DNA of 41,861 nucleotides. It comes from an uncultured bacterium. GTDB taxonomy: Bacteria > Verrucomicrobiota > Lentisphaeria > Victivallales > UBA1829. The stretch spans positions 1-41,861 of the forward strand of contig CACWOL010000023.1 in the NCBI GenBank assembly GCA_902762495.1, given 5' to 3'. Each line of letters begins with the position of its first letter. Within the stretch, counting starts at the first letter, position 1. A program made the position numbers and the translations under genes. The notes under the pieces are model-generated. The model saw only the letters and a list, made by a program, of their open reading frames with translations. It had not been told where the DNA came from and did not search any database. This document shows positions 31,238 through 39,073 of this stretch, one piece after another.

Positions 31238-33709
31238 ATGCAGAACAAAATGCTGGTGCGCGGAGCACGAGTTCACAACCTGAAAAACATCGACGTCGAG
31301 ATCCCGCTTTATCAGATCGTCGGGATCGCGGGCGTGTCCGGGTCCGGCAAATCGTCGCTCGCGCTCGGCGTGCTGTACGCGGAGGGTTCGCGGCGTTACT
31401 TGGAATCCCTCTCGACTTACACACGGCGGCGCATGACGCAGGCGGCGAAGGCGCAGGTGGACGACGTGCTGTACGTGCCGGCGGCGCTGGCGCTGCATCA
31501 GCGGCCGGGCGTGCCGGGCATCCGCAGCACTTTCGGCACGGGGACGGAACTGCTCAACAGCCTGCGGCTGATGTTCTCGCGTCTCGCCTGCCACCGCTGT
31601 CCGAACGGGCATTACCACCCGCCGACGCTGGCGGTCGCCGCGGAACAGGAGCTGGTCTGCACCGAATGCGGCGAGAAGTTCTTCCCGCCGGGCGCGGAGG
31701 AATTGGCGTTCAATAGTCAGGGCGCGTGCCGGAACTGCGACGGCACGGGCGTCGTGAACGTGGTGGACGAATCCACGCTGGTGCCGGACGAGTCTCTGAC
31801 GATCGACGAGGGCGCGGTGCGTCCGTGGCAGACGCTCATGTGGTCGCTGATGAAGGACATCGCACGTGAACTCGGCGTGCGGACCGACGTGCCGTTCTGC
31901 GAGCTGACGGCGAAGGAACGCGAGATCGTGTTCCACGGTCCCCCGGTCAAACAGCACATGATCTACCAGAACCGGACCAACGGGGCGGCGGGCGAGATGG
32001 ATTTCACGTATTTCAACGCGACGTACACGGTGGAAAACGCCCTCGCGAAGGTCAAGGACGAAAACGGCATGAAGCGCGTGGAGAAATTCCTGCGCCAGAG
32101 CGTGTGCCCGGAGTGCGGCGGTTCGAGACTGTCCGATAAAGCGCGCGCGCCGCGTCTGCGCGGCGTTTCTCTCGCCGATGTCTGCCGCATGACGCTCGTC
32201 GATCTCATGGACTGGGTGGGCGGCGTGCCGGGTTCCCTGCCGGAACCGATGCGGCCGATGGCGGAAAGCATCTGCGAATCGTTTTTCTCAGCCGCAAAAC
32301 GCCTGATCGATCTCGGGCTGGACTACCTCACGCTTGACCGCGCGGCGTCCACGCTCTCCACGGGCGAACGCCAGCGCATGCAGCTGGCGCGGGCAGTCCG
32401 CAACCGCACGACCGGCGTGCTGTACGTGCTGGACGAACCGAGCATCGGGCTGCATCCGGCGAACATCGAGGGGTTGAAAGGCGTGATGCGCGACCTCATT
32501 GCGGACGGGAACTCGGTGATCCTGGTCGATCACGACGCGCAGATCCTGTCCGAGGCGGACTACCTCATCGAAATGGGACCGGCCGCCGGAGCGGACGGCG
32601 GGCGCGTGATCGCCGAGGGACCGATCGAATCGGTCAAGCAGTCGAAGGAATCCAAGATCGCGCCGTTCCTGACCGGACGCGCGAAGCTGACCCGGAAGAA
32701 AGCCGGAGGCGCGCTTTTCGGAGACGGCAGGATTCACCTCGAAACGAAACAGATCCACACGGTGAAGCCGTTAAGCGTGGATATCCCAAAGGGACGTCTC
32801 ACGGTCGTGACCGGGGTGTCCGGGTCCGGCAAGACGACGCTGATCCTGGAGAGTCTGATCCCCGCGCTGGAAGCGGCGACAGGGCAGGGCAGGGTGCCGG
32901 ACCACATAGTGACGGTCGACCCGGACGGCATCCGCCAGGTCAAGCTCATCGACGCCACCCCCATCGGCATCAACGTGCGTTCGACCGTGGCGACCTACGC
33001 GAACGTCCACGACGAACTGCGGAAGATATTCGCACGGACGCCCGACGCGAAGGCGCACGGGGTCAAGGCGGGCGATTTCAGCTACAACACCGGAAAACTC
33101 CGCTGTCCGGTCTGCGACGGTACGGGCGAGATCAACCTCGACGTGCAGTTCCTGCCGGACGTCGACATCCCGTGTCCCTCGTGCCGCGGATCGCGTTACG
33201 GAAAGGATGCGGGTGCGATCCGTCTCGCAGGGAAGAACGGCGAATCGCGCACGATGCCGGAGCTGATGGACATGGACATCCACTCCGCGCTGGAGTTCTG
33301 CAAGGGCATGAAGCTGGTCCACGACCGGCTGAAAACGCTCGACGACCTCGGACTTGGTTACCTGACGCTCGGCGAGGAAACGCCGAGTCTGTCCGGCGGG
33401 GAGGCGCAGCGCCTGAAACTCTCCGGCGAAATCGGACGCGGCCAGGCGGACGCCATGTTCGTCTTCGACGAGCCGACGATCGGACTGCATCCGCTGGACG
33501 TTCAGACGCTGCTCGACGTGTTCCAGAAGCTCATTGACCGCGGCGCAACGGTCGTCGTGATCGAACACGACCTCGACGTGATCCGTAACGCCGATTATGT
33601 GATTGACATGGGGCCGGGCGGCGGCAAGGCGGGCGGACGGATCGTCGCGTGCGGCACGCCGGACGAGATCCGAAGGTGCAAGGAAAGCCGCACAGGCGGA
33701 TTCCTCTGA
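31238..33709 (+). CDS. UvrA-like ABC ATPase lacking the UvrB-binding domain (UvrA2 / DrrC-type)
   Basis: An 823-residue twin-ATPase protein, shorter than UvrA (about 940). Walker A motifs are GVSGSGKSS (about 33) and GVSGSGKTT (about 527). Signatures are LSTGERQRM (altered from LSGGE) and LSGGEAQRL. Walker B motifs are VLYVLDEPSIGLHP and MFVFDEPTIGLHP. Zinc cysteine pairs occur as CHRC, CTEC, CRNC, CPEC, and CPVC with CPSC around FLPDVDIPCPSCRG. After the first ATPase loop it passes directly from LMFSRLACHRC into the zinc region, so the UvrB-interaction domain is missing. Such UvrA2 proteins are tied to tolerance of DNA-binding drugs rather than excision repair with UvrBC. An alpha/beta hydrolase follows 16 bases later. 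Confidence 0.92.
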   Translation: MQNKMLVRGARVHNLKNIDVEIPLYQIVGIAGVSGSGKSSLALGVLYAEGSRRYLESLSTYTRRRMTQAAKAQVDDVLYVPAALALHQRPGVPGIRSTFGTGTELLNSLRLMFSRLACHRCPNGHYHPPTLAVAAEQELVCTECGEKFFPPGAEELAFNSQGACRNCDGTGVVNVVDESTLVPDESLTIDEGAVRPWQTLMWSLMKDIARELGVRTDVPFCELTAKEREIVFHGPPVKQHMIYQNRTNGAAGEMDFTYFNATYTVENALAKVKDENGMKRVEKFLRQSVCPECGGSRLSDKARAPRLRGVSLADVCRMTLVDLMDWVGGVPGSLPEPMRPMAESICESFFSAAKRLIDLGLDYLTLDRAASTLSTGERQRMQLARAVRNRTTGVLYVLDEPSIGLHPANIEGLKGVMRDLIADGNSVILVDHDAQILSEADYLIEMGPAAGADGGRVIAEGPIESVKQSKESKIAPFLTGRAKLTRKKAGGALFGDGRIHLETKQIHTVKPLSVDIPKGRLTVVTGVSGSGKTTLILESLIPALEAATGQGRVPDHIVTVDPDGIRQVKLIDATPIGINVRSTVATYANVHDELRKIFARTPDAKAHGVKAGDFSYNTGKLRCPVCDGTGEINLDVQFLPDVDIPCPSCRGSRYGKDAGAIRLAGKNGESRTMPELMDMDIHSALEFCKGMKLVHDRLKTLDDLGLGYLTLGEETPSLSGGEAQRLKLSGEIGRGQADAMFVFDEPTIGLHPLDVQTLLDVFQKLIDRGATVVVIEHDLDVIRNADYVIDMGPGGGKAGGRIVACGTPDEIRRCKESRTGGFL

Positions 33710-33725
33710 GCATACGGAGCTTTTG

Positions 33726-34406
33726 ATGGATATCAGACATTTTTACCTCGAAAAAGGAACGGGGAGACCTCTGATCCTGCTTCATGGAAACGGGGCGGAT
33801 TACGGTTATTTCAAGGGGCAGATCAACGCGTTTGCCGGGCAGTACCATGTATACGCGATTGACACCAGAGGACACGGCCGGACGCCGCGGGGCACGATGC
33901 TGTTCACGATACGGCAGTTCGCAGCCGATCTGCTGGGGTTCATGGACGAACATCAGATTAAAAAGGCTCATCTGCTCGGGTTTTCGGACGGCGCGAATGT
34001 CGCGATGGTGTTTGCCATGCAGCATCCCGAACGTGTCGACCGGCTGATCCTGAACGGCGCAAATCTGAACGCATCCGGCGTAAAAAGGCGCGTCCAGATC
34101 CCGATCGAGATCGGATACAGGATCGCAAGGTGTTTCTCCGCGAAAAGCGAATCCGCCGGACGGAATGCGGAGATGCTCGGCTTGATGGTGAACGAACCGG
34201 ACGTGTCGCCGGCGGAGCTTGCCGGGATCCGGGCGAAAACGCTGGTCATCGCCGGAACGCGCGATATAATCAAAGAGGTGCATACGCGCCTGATTGCGGA
34301 AGCCATCCCGGACGCAAAATTCGTTTTCGTGAAGGGAAATCACTTCATCGCGAACCGGAATCCGCGGGATTTCAACCGAGCCTTGCTGGATTTTCTTCGG
34401 AGCTGA
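33726..34406 (+). CDS. alpha/beta hydrolase
   Basis: A 226-residue cytoplasmic serine hydrolase. Oxyanion region ILLHGNGADYGYF, then YAIDTRGHGRTP, nucleophile elbow LLGFSDGANVAM (Ser), acid VIAGTRDII (Asp) and base VKGNHFIAN (His): the triad is complete. Substrate unknown. ATG 33726 has GGAG seven bases before it and lies 16 bases after the uvrA2 stop, so the two are co-transcribed; if UvrA2 gives toxin or drug tolerance, the hydrolase might act on the same compound, but that is speculation. Confidence 0.9.
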   Translation: MDIRHFYLEKGTGRPLILLHGNGADYGYFKGQINAFAGQYHVYAIDTRGHGRTPRGTMLFTIRQFAADLLGFMDEHQIKKAHLLGFSDGANVAMVFAMQHPERVDRLILNGANLNASGVKRRVQIPIEIGYRIARCFSAKSESAGRNAEMLGLMVNEPDVSPAELAGIRAKTLVIAGTRDIIKEVHTRLIAEAIPDAKFVFVKGNHFIANRNPRDFNRALLDFLRS

Positions 34407-34436
34407 GGCGAAACAATACATTTTTGTCCCTTCGGA

Positions 34437-34464
34437 TTGTTTTCCGGGGGAGGCGTGCTATATT
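34437..34464 (+). promoter_or_regulatory. promoter of ZIP transporter
   Basis: TTGTTT (34437-34442), 16 bases, TATATT (34459-34464) preceded by TGC. Confidence 0.7.
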
Positions 34465-34498
34465 AATAAAAAAACGGAGTCACGAAGGAGAACGGAAC

Positions 34499-35278
34499 AT
34501 GCGAGATGTTGTGCTGGGACTGCTGATCCCGCTGGCCGGGACGGTCGGCGGCGCGGGCTGTGTTTTCTTCATGCGGCGGGCATTGAACGACACGTTGCAG
34601 CGTGTGATGACCGGATTCGCATCGGGCGTGATGGTGGCGGCGTCCGTGTGGAGTCTGCTGATCCCCGCCATGGAGCAATCGGGCAAACTTGGACGGCTCT
34701 CGTTTCTCCCGGCTGTGGTCGGATTCCTGCTCGGAATCATGTTCCTGCTGTTGCTGGACCACCTGACGCCGCACCTGCACCGGAACACCACAAGTGCCGA
34801 GGGCCCGGCGAGCCGTCTTTCGCGCACGGCGAAAATGGTTCTTGCCGTGACGTTGCACAATATCCCGGAGGGCATGGCAGTGGGCGTGGTCTATGCGGGA
34901 CTTCTCGCCGGTTCGGACGACATCACGGCGGGCGGCGCGCTCGCGCTGTCGATCGGCATTGCCATCCAGAATTTCCCCGAGGGCGCGATCATCTCCATGC
35001 CGCTTCATTTCGAGGGAAAAAGCCGGACGAAATCGTTTTTGTACGGCGGACTGTCCGGCATCGTGGAACCGGTCTTCGGCGCGCTGACCGTGGCCGCCGC
35101 CGGGCTGATCGTTCCTGCCATGCCGTATCTGCTGAGTTTCGCCGCGGGCGCGATGCTTTATGTGGTCGTGGAGGAGCTGATCCCGGAAATGTCCGCGGGC
35201 AGGCATTCCGACTGGGGCGTCGTATCGTTCTCCGCTGGATTCTCCCTGATGATGGCGCTCGACGTGGCGCTCGGGTGA
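34499..35278 (+). CDS. ZIP family divalent metal transporter
   Basis: A 259-residue inner-membrane importer of Zn2+ or related metals, with eight predicted helices. The paired metal-binding signatures are both present: LHNIPEGMAVGVVYAG in helix 4 and QNFPEGAIISMPL in helix 5. The loop DHLTPHLHRNTTSAEG is the His-containing variable loop. Helices near the C-terminus read PYLLSFAAGAMLYVVVEELIPE. GAAGGAG is 8 bases before ATG 34499. Resembles ZupT/GufA-type bacterial ZIPs. No Zur-type operator was seen at the promoter. Confidence 0.93.
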   Translation: MRDVVLGLLIPLAGTVGGAGCVFFMRRALNDTLQRVMTGFASGVMVAASVWSLLIPAMEQSGKLGRLSFLPAVVGFLLGIMFLLLLDHLTPHLHRNTTSAEGPASRLSRTAKMVLAVTLHNIPEGMAVGVVYAGLLAGSDDITAGGALALSIGIAIQNFPEGAIISMPLHFEGKSRTKSFLYGGLSGIVEPVFGALTVAAAGLIVPAMPYLLSFAAGAMLYVVVEELIPEMSAGRHSDWGVVSFSAGFSLMMALDVALG

Positions 35279-35399
35279 ACTGTTCCGTTTTTTCTCGACA
35301 GGCAACTGTTTCCGTGTCAATCGTCCTTTCATTCACTTTTTCAATTGATAGTCCCATTTTCCTGATACGTGTTTTTTTTATAAAAAAATATAGATCCTC

Positions 35400-35427
35400 T
35401 TGACATTGTGCACAAAAATGCTATAGT
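35400..35427 (+). promoter_or_regulatory. promoter of AT-rich nuclease-like gene
   Basis: Consensus TTGACA (35400-35405), 16 bases, TATAGT (35422-35427) preceded by TGC. Confidence 0.8.
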
Positions 35428-35479
35428 AACCAACAAACAATGGATTCATCAATCAAAATCACAACGACAGGAACTTGAT

Positions 35480-36340
35480 ATGAAACAACTTAAAGCTATT
35501 TCTCTGAAAAACAATCCCAAATATGATGAGGCGTGGCTGCAAAAACACATTTGGGATCATCCGGAAGTGCTTGGGCTTGGGAATTTGGATCGCTGGGCAA
35601 AAGAGAAAACTCAGCCTAGTGGTGGACGATTGGATCTACTGTTTCAAGAGGATAAAGAAACAGATACGCCAAGGAGATATGAATGTGAACTTCAATTAGG
35701 TGCTACAGACGAATCTCATATTATTCGTACAATTGAATATTGGGATATAGAGAGAAAACGTTATCCTCAATATGATCATGTAGCAGTTCTTGTTGCTGAA
35801 GAAGTTACTGGGAGGTTTCTTAATGTCATTCACCTTTTTAATGGTTTCATTCCTCTCATTGTGTTAAAAATGACAGCCTATGAAATAGACGGGGATATTG
35901 CTCTGACCTTTGTTAAGGTTTTGGATGAAGTTCAACTTGGCGTGGATGAAAATGAAGTTTCTGAACCTGCAGATCGTCCTTATTGGGAAAACCGGAGTTG
36001 TAAAGAAATGCTGAAACTTACAGATCAATTGTTTTCCATTGTTCAAGCAATTGATCCAGTCGCAAAACTGAATTATAACAAGCATTATATTGGACTTAAA
36101 CGTAATAATATTGCTGAGAATTACTGCTCGTTTAAGCCCAAGAAAAAATATGCGTATATGATTTTTAAGCCAATTCCTTCTGATGAAGATATTCAATCTC
36201 TGGATAACGCGGGACTTGAAGTCTTCATAAAAACAAAATGGAATGAGTTTTGGGTAAAATTCACGACAACTCCTTCTGCAGAGCAAAAGGAGTTAATCAA
36301 AAAAGTAATTGAAAAATCAGGAAAAGCGTATGGAGTTTAA
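35480..36340 (+). CDS. PD-(D/E)XK nuclease-like protein with DUF5655-type C-terminus, probably horizontally acquired
   Basis: A 286-residue protein whose base composition is clearly more AT-rich than every neighbour (codons such as GAT, AAT, AAA, TTT dominate). The N-terminal part has EAWLQKHIWDHPEVLGLGNL, then GRLDLLFQED and RRYECELQLGATDESHIIR. This is a G-x-x-D..E-x-Q arrangement of a restriction-endonuclease-like (NucS/DUF91-type) fold, with Gln replacing the usual Lys. The C-terminal part (YAYMIFKP..) resembles the DUF5655 domain. ATG 35480 has CAGGAA before it. It stands alone with a strong promoter; no methylase or other defence gene is adjacent. Nuclease activity and a role in DNA defence are inferences from the motif. 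Confidence 0.75.
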   Translation: MKQLKAISLKNNPKYDEAWLQKHIWDHPEVLGLGNLDRWAKEKTQPSGGRLDLLFQEDKETDTPRRYECELQLGATDESHIIRTIEYWDIERKRYPQYDHVAVLVAEEVTGRFLNVIHLFNGFIPLIVLKMTAYEIDGDIALTFVKVLDEVQLGVDENEVSEPADRPYWENRSCKEMLKLTDQLFSIVQAIDPVAKLNYNKHYIGLKRNNIAENYCSFKPKKKYAYMIFKPIPSDEDIQSLDNAGLEVFIKTKWNEFWVKFTTTPSAEQKELIKKVIEKSGKAYGV

Positions 36341-36372
36341 TCTGAAAGGCTTTTCCATTTGAATTATAACAG

Positions 36373-36408
36373 TTCCCGGATCAGCATATTTTCCGTATGA
36401 TCCGGGAA
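36373..36408 (+). terminator. hairpin after nuclease-like gene
   Basis: Perfect 11-bp stem TTCCCGGATCA / TGATCCGGGAA with a 14-base loop, followed by ATGTTGTTTCTG. Likely terminator. Confidence 0.65.
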
Positions 36409-36489
36409 ATGTTGTTTCTGATAAACTAAAGAGTATATTTCCTTGTGCCAAAAAGGCGGGCGGAGATGGTGCTGAGGGCTAACGATGAA

Positions 36490-37098
36490 TCAGGAAAAGG
36501 GGGAGGTTTCGCGGATCCAGCGGTCGAGGAATCGCATCTGTTCCGGGGTGTGAAACCAGTGTTCGCCGCGGGGCATGACCGTGAGCTGCGCGCCGATCCG
36601 GGCGGCGAATGCGGACATCGTTTCCGGCGGGGTCAGGAAATCTCGGTCGCCGTACAGGATGCGGGTCGGGACGGTCCATCGGATGGGATGATTGCGCACG
36701 TCGCAGAGCCAGTCCCAGGACAGCGTTTCGCCGAACCCGACCGGGATTTCCTTTCTGGCGCGGAGCTCGTCTTCCGTGACGTTTGCCCGCGCCATCATGT
36801 CCGCGATCAGGTGTTCCATGTCCACGACGGGCGAGATGAACAGCGCGCGGTCGATGTGTTTTTCCGACAGCGAGGTCATGGAAAAGAACGCGCCGATGCT
36901 GTTCGCGATCAAGGTCAGCGAACCGCAATTGGAACGCAACGTTTCGAAGAAAAGCGGAAACTCGTCGCGCGCCTCCCACGGCGTCTGCGCCCGGTAGTCG
37001 AACCCGACAACCTCGCACCCGTCGAACAGCGGTTTATAGTGTTCCGCCTCGTCGGCGCTGCCACCCTTGCCATGCACATAGACAATCAGTTTTTTCAT
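36490..37098 (-). CDS. alpha/beta hydrolase, short
   Basis: A 202-residue cytoplasmic hydrolase. VYVHGKGGSADEAEHYKPLF (oxyanion loop), LIANSIGAFFSM (nucleophile Ser in an NSIG elbow), LYGDRDFLTP (Asp) and MPRGEHWFH (His) form a full triad. GFDYRAQTPWEARDE precedes the elbow. Substrate unknown. ATG 37098 (MKKLIVYVHG) is chosen over the extension to 37146, which runs into the promoter; the ribosome site is poor (GGGTGG). Unlike the AT-rich neighbour on its left, composition is normal for the window. Confidence 0.85.
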   Translation of the reverse strand: MKKLIVYVHGKGGSADEAEHYKPLFDGCEVVGFDYRAQTPWEARDEFPLFFETLRSNCGSLTLIANSIGAFFSMTSLSEKHIDRALFISPVVDMEHLIADMMARANVTEDELRARKEIPVGFGETLSWDWLCDVRNHPIRWTVPTRILYGDRDFLTPPETMSAFAARIGAQLTVMPRGEHWFHTPEQMRFLDRWIRETSPFS

Positions 37099-37136
37099 GT
37101 ACCACCCGTGGATAAAAAAACAAAAACCCAAGCAAT

Positions 37137-37165
37137 AAAATAGCATAAAACGGAGTCATTGTCAA
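37137..37165 (-). promoter_or_regulatory. promoter of short hydrolase
   Basis: On the minus strand TTGACA (37165-37160), 17 bases, TATTTT (37142-37137) preceded by TGC. Confidence 0.7.
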
Positions 37166-37220
37166 GCGGGGAACAGGATCGAACCCCTGCGTCGAATCAA
37201 CCGCAACCTGCTCCTTGTAA
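37166..37220 (-). other. possible degenerate tRNA-like 3' remnant
   Basis: The minus strand contains TTACAAGGAGCAGG, then GCAGGGGTTCGATCCTG and CCCCGC, in the order anticodon loop, T-arm, acceptor end. The T-stem does not pair properly, there is no CCA and no 5' half, so it is not a working tRNA. It could be a leftover of integration at a tRNA gene, near the AT-rich gene at 35480-36340. Confidence 0.25.
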
Positions 37221-37287
37221 CGTTAAAGATGAAGTGAAATACCGTTTTAACGTTTGAATAACAGAGAAAAAGTTTTCCGGCAACGTT
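37219..37287 (+). promoter_or_regulatory. AACGTT repeats upstream of secreted GH43
   Basis: Three AACGTT copies at 37219, 37249 and 37282, spaced 30 and 33 bases. The first two form an inverted repeat (AACGTTAAA / TTTAACGTT, 37219-37227 with 37246-37254); the third touches the -35 box. The roughly three-helical-turn spacing suggests binding sites of a sugar-responsive regulator. Confidence 0.45.
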
Positions 37288-37313
37288 GAAAAATGTAAAA
37301 AACATGCTATTGT
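37286..37313 (+). promoter_or_regulatory. promoter of secreted GH43
   Basis: TTGAAA (37286-37291), 16 bases, TATTGT (37308-37313) preceded by TGC. Confidence 0.75.
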
Positions 37314-37364
37314 TACTTCAAAATGAGATCATGCGCCCGAAAACAAAAGAAAGGATGTCCCCCC

Positions 37365-39056
37365 ATGAACCGTCTTTTCCCGCTGAACCATATCAAACAC
37401 GCCTTATTCCCTGTCCTGGCGGCGCTCGCGCTGTGCGCCGGGCTGGCTTCGAACGCTCAGGAAAAACGCGAGTGGGGGAAATGGGACCGCTGGGGCGACA
37501 TCGGGGACGGGCGCTACCTGAACCCAGTCATCCCCGCGGACTACAGCGACCTGGACTGCATCCGGGTCGGCGACGATTACTACGCCATCACCTCCACGTT
37601 CCAGTTCTCGCCCGGCATGACGATCATCCATTCGAAGGACCTGGTGAACTGGCGCATCGCCGGCAACGCCGTCCCCGACCTCACGCAGATCGGCGAGGCG
37701 CTGAACTGGACGAAGATGGACCGTCCGGCACGCGGCATCTGGGCGGGCACGCTGCGTTACCACGACGGCAAGTTCTATCTCTTCTTCGGCACGCCGGACG
37801 AGGGGTATTTCATGACCACCGCGCCGCGTCCCGAAGGCCCGTGGGAACCACTCACCTGCCTGCTCGCCGAGAACGGCTGGGACGACTGCACGGCGATGTG
37901 GGACGAGAACGGCGAAGCGTGTTTCGTGGGGACGTGCTTCAAGGACAATTACAAGACATACATGTTCCCCATGACGCCCGATGGGAAGAAGATCGACCGC
38001 AGCAAGGGCGTACTCCTGAACGAAGGCTCCGGGCGCGAGGCGAACAAGCTCATCAAGCACGGCGACTGGTATTATCTCGTGTTCAGCGAGCATAAGAACG
38101 GCGTCGGGCGCTACGTGATGGCGAAGCGCTCCAAATCCATGAAGGGCCCTTACACGGAGGAAAAACAGCTCGCGCACGCCAGCGCGGACGCCCACGAGCC
38201 GAACCAGGGCGGCATCATCCAGGGCAGGGACGGCAAATGGTATTTCCTCACGCACCACGGCGATGGCGACTGGAGCGGCCGCATCGTGAGCCTGCTGCCC
38301 GTGACCTGGATTGACGGCTGGCCCATCATCGGGAAGGTCGGGGAAGACGGCATGGGCACGATGCAGTGGGAGGGCAGGATCCCGGTCGCGGAGGGCGAAA
38401 AGATTGTTGTCCCGGCGGACAAGCCGTATCTCCAGACCAGTGACGAGTTCGACAGGACGGATGGGGTGCTCAATCCGCAGTGGCAGTGGAATTACCAGCC
38501 GCGGGAGGAATTTTTCAGCATCCGGCGTGACGGCACGCTTACTCTGAAAGCGTTCCGGCCGCTGGAGAAAGACAAGCTGATGAAAGCCGGGAACACCCTC
38601 ACGCAGCGCAGTTTCCGTAAGCCGTTCAACGAGGTCATCGTTAAGCTGTGCGTTGACGGGATGGAGAACGGGCAGAAAGCCGGCCTGTGCCATTTCTCGT
38701 CCGACCATTCCGCCATCGGCGTCGCCATGGAGGACGACGTTCTCCATGTTGAGTTTCGCCGCAACGACAGGATCGAACGCGGTCCGGAACTTGCTCGGAA
38801 GCCCGCCCATGTGTACGCCCGCGCCGGGATAGCCAAGGATTTTGCCACGGAGTTTTACATCTGGTTCCGCTCGACCTGGGGACTGGACGGCGAGTCGCAC
38901 TATTCCTACAGCCTCGACGGCATCAACTACACGCCGTTCGGCGAACCGTACCGGCTCCAGTGGGGCAATTACCGAGGCGACCGCATCGGCATCTACACGT
39001 TCAACGACGACGCGGACGCGGGCTATATCGAGGTCGACTACTTCCACTATCGCTGA
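37365..39056 (+). CDS. secreted two-domain family 43 glycoside hydrolase
   Basis: A 563-residue exported xylosidase/arabinofuranosidase-type enzyme. Signal peptide MNRLFPLNHIKHALFPVLAA to about SNAQ (residue 34). The propeller (about 55-360) shows NPVIPADYSDLDCIRVGDDYY (base Asp), RGIWAGTLRYHDGKFYLFFG, DDCTAMWDENGEACF (modulating Asp) and EGSGREANKLIKHGDWYYLV (acid Glu). HEPNQGGIIQGRDGKWYF is typical of the large GH43 subfamilies with a C-terminal beta-sandwich (GH43_12-like). That sandwich spans about 370-560 (QTSDEFDRTDGVLNPQWQWNY to the end). ATG 37365 is preceded by AAAGGA; an in-frame ATG at 37323 is less likely. Convergent with folP at a 17-base gap. Confidence 0.92.
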   Translation: MNRLFPLNHIKHALFPVLAALALCAGLASNAQEKREWGKWDRWGDIGDGRYLNPVIPADYSDLDCIRVGDDYYAITSTFQFSPGMTIIHSKDLVNWRIAGNAVPDLTQIGEALNWTKMDRPARGIWAGTLRYHDGKFYLFFGTPDEGYFMTTAPRPEGPWEPLTCLLAENGWDDCTAMWDENGEACFVGTCFKDNYKTYMFPMTPDGKKIDRSKGVLLNEGSGREANKLIKHGDWYYLVFSEHKNGVGRYVMAKRSKSMKGPYTEEKQLAHASADAHEPNQGGIIQGRDGKWYFLTHHGDGDWSGRIVSLLPVTWIDGWPIIGKVGEDGMGTMQWEGRIPVAEGEKIVVPADKPYLQTSDEFDRTDGVLNPQWQWNYQPREEFFSIRRDGTLTLKAFRPLEKDKLMKAGNTLTQRSFRKPFNEVIVKLCVDGMENGQKAGLCHFSSDHSAIGVAMEDDVLHVEFRRNDRIERGPELARKPAHVYARAGIAKDFATEFYIWFRSTWGLDGESHYSYSLDGINYTPFGEPYRLQWGNYRGDRIGIYTFNDDADAGYIEVDYFHYR

Positions 39057-39073
39057 TTGGAAGAGAACCTTCT

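Noticed and set aside
37404..39047. A 547-codon minus-strand frame opposite the secreted GH43
   Set aside because: No motif and shadow-like composition; the GH43 propeller residues on the plus strand are clear.
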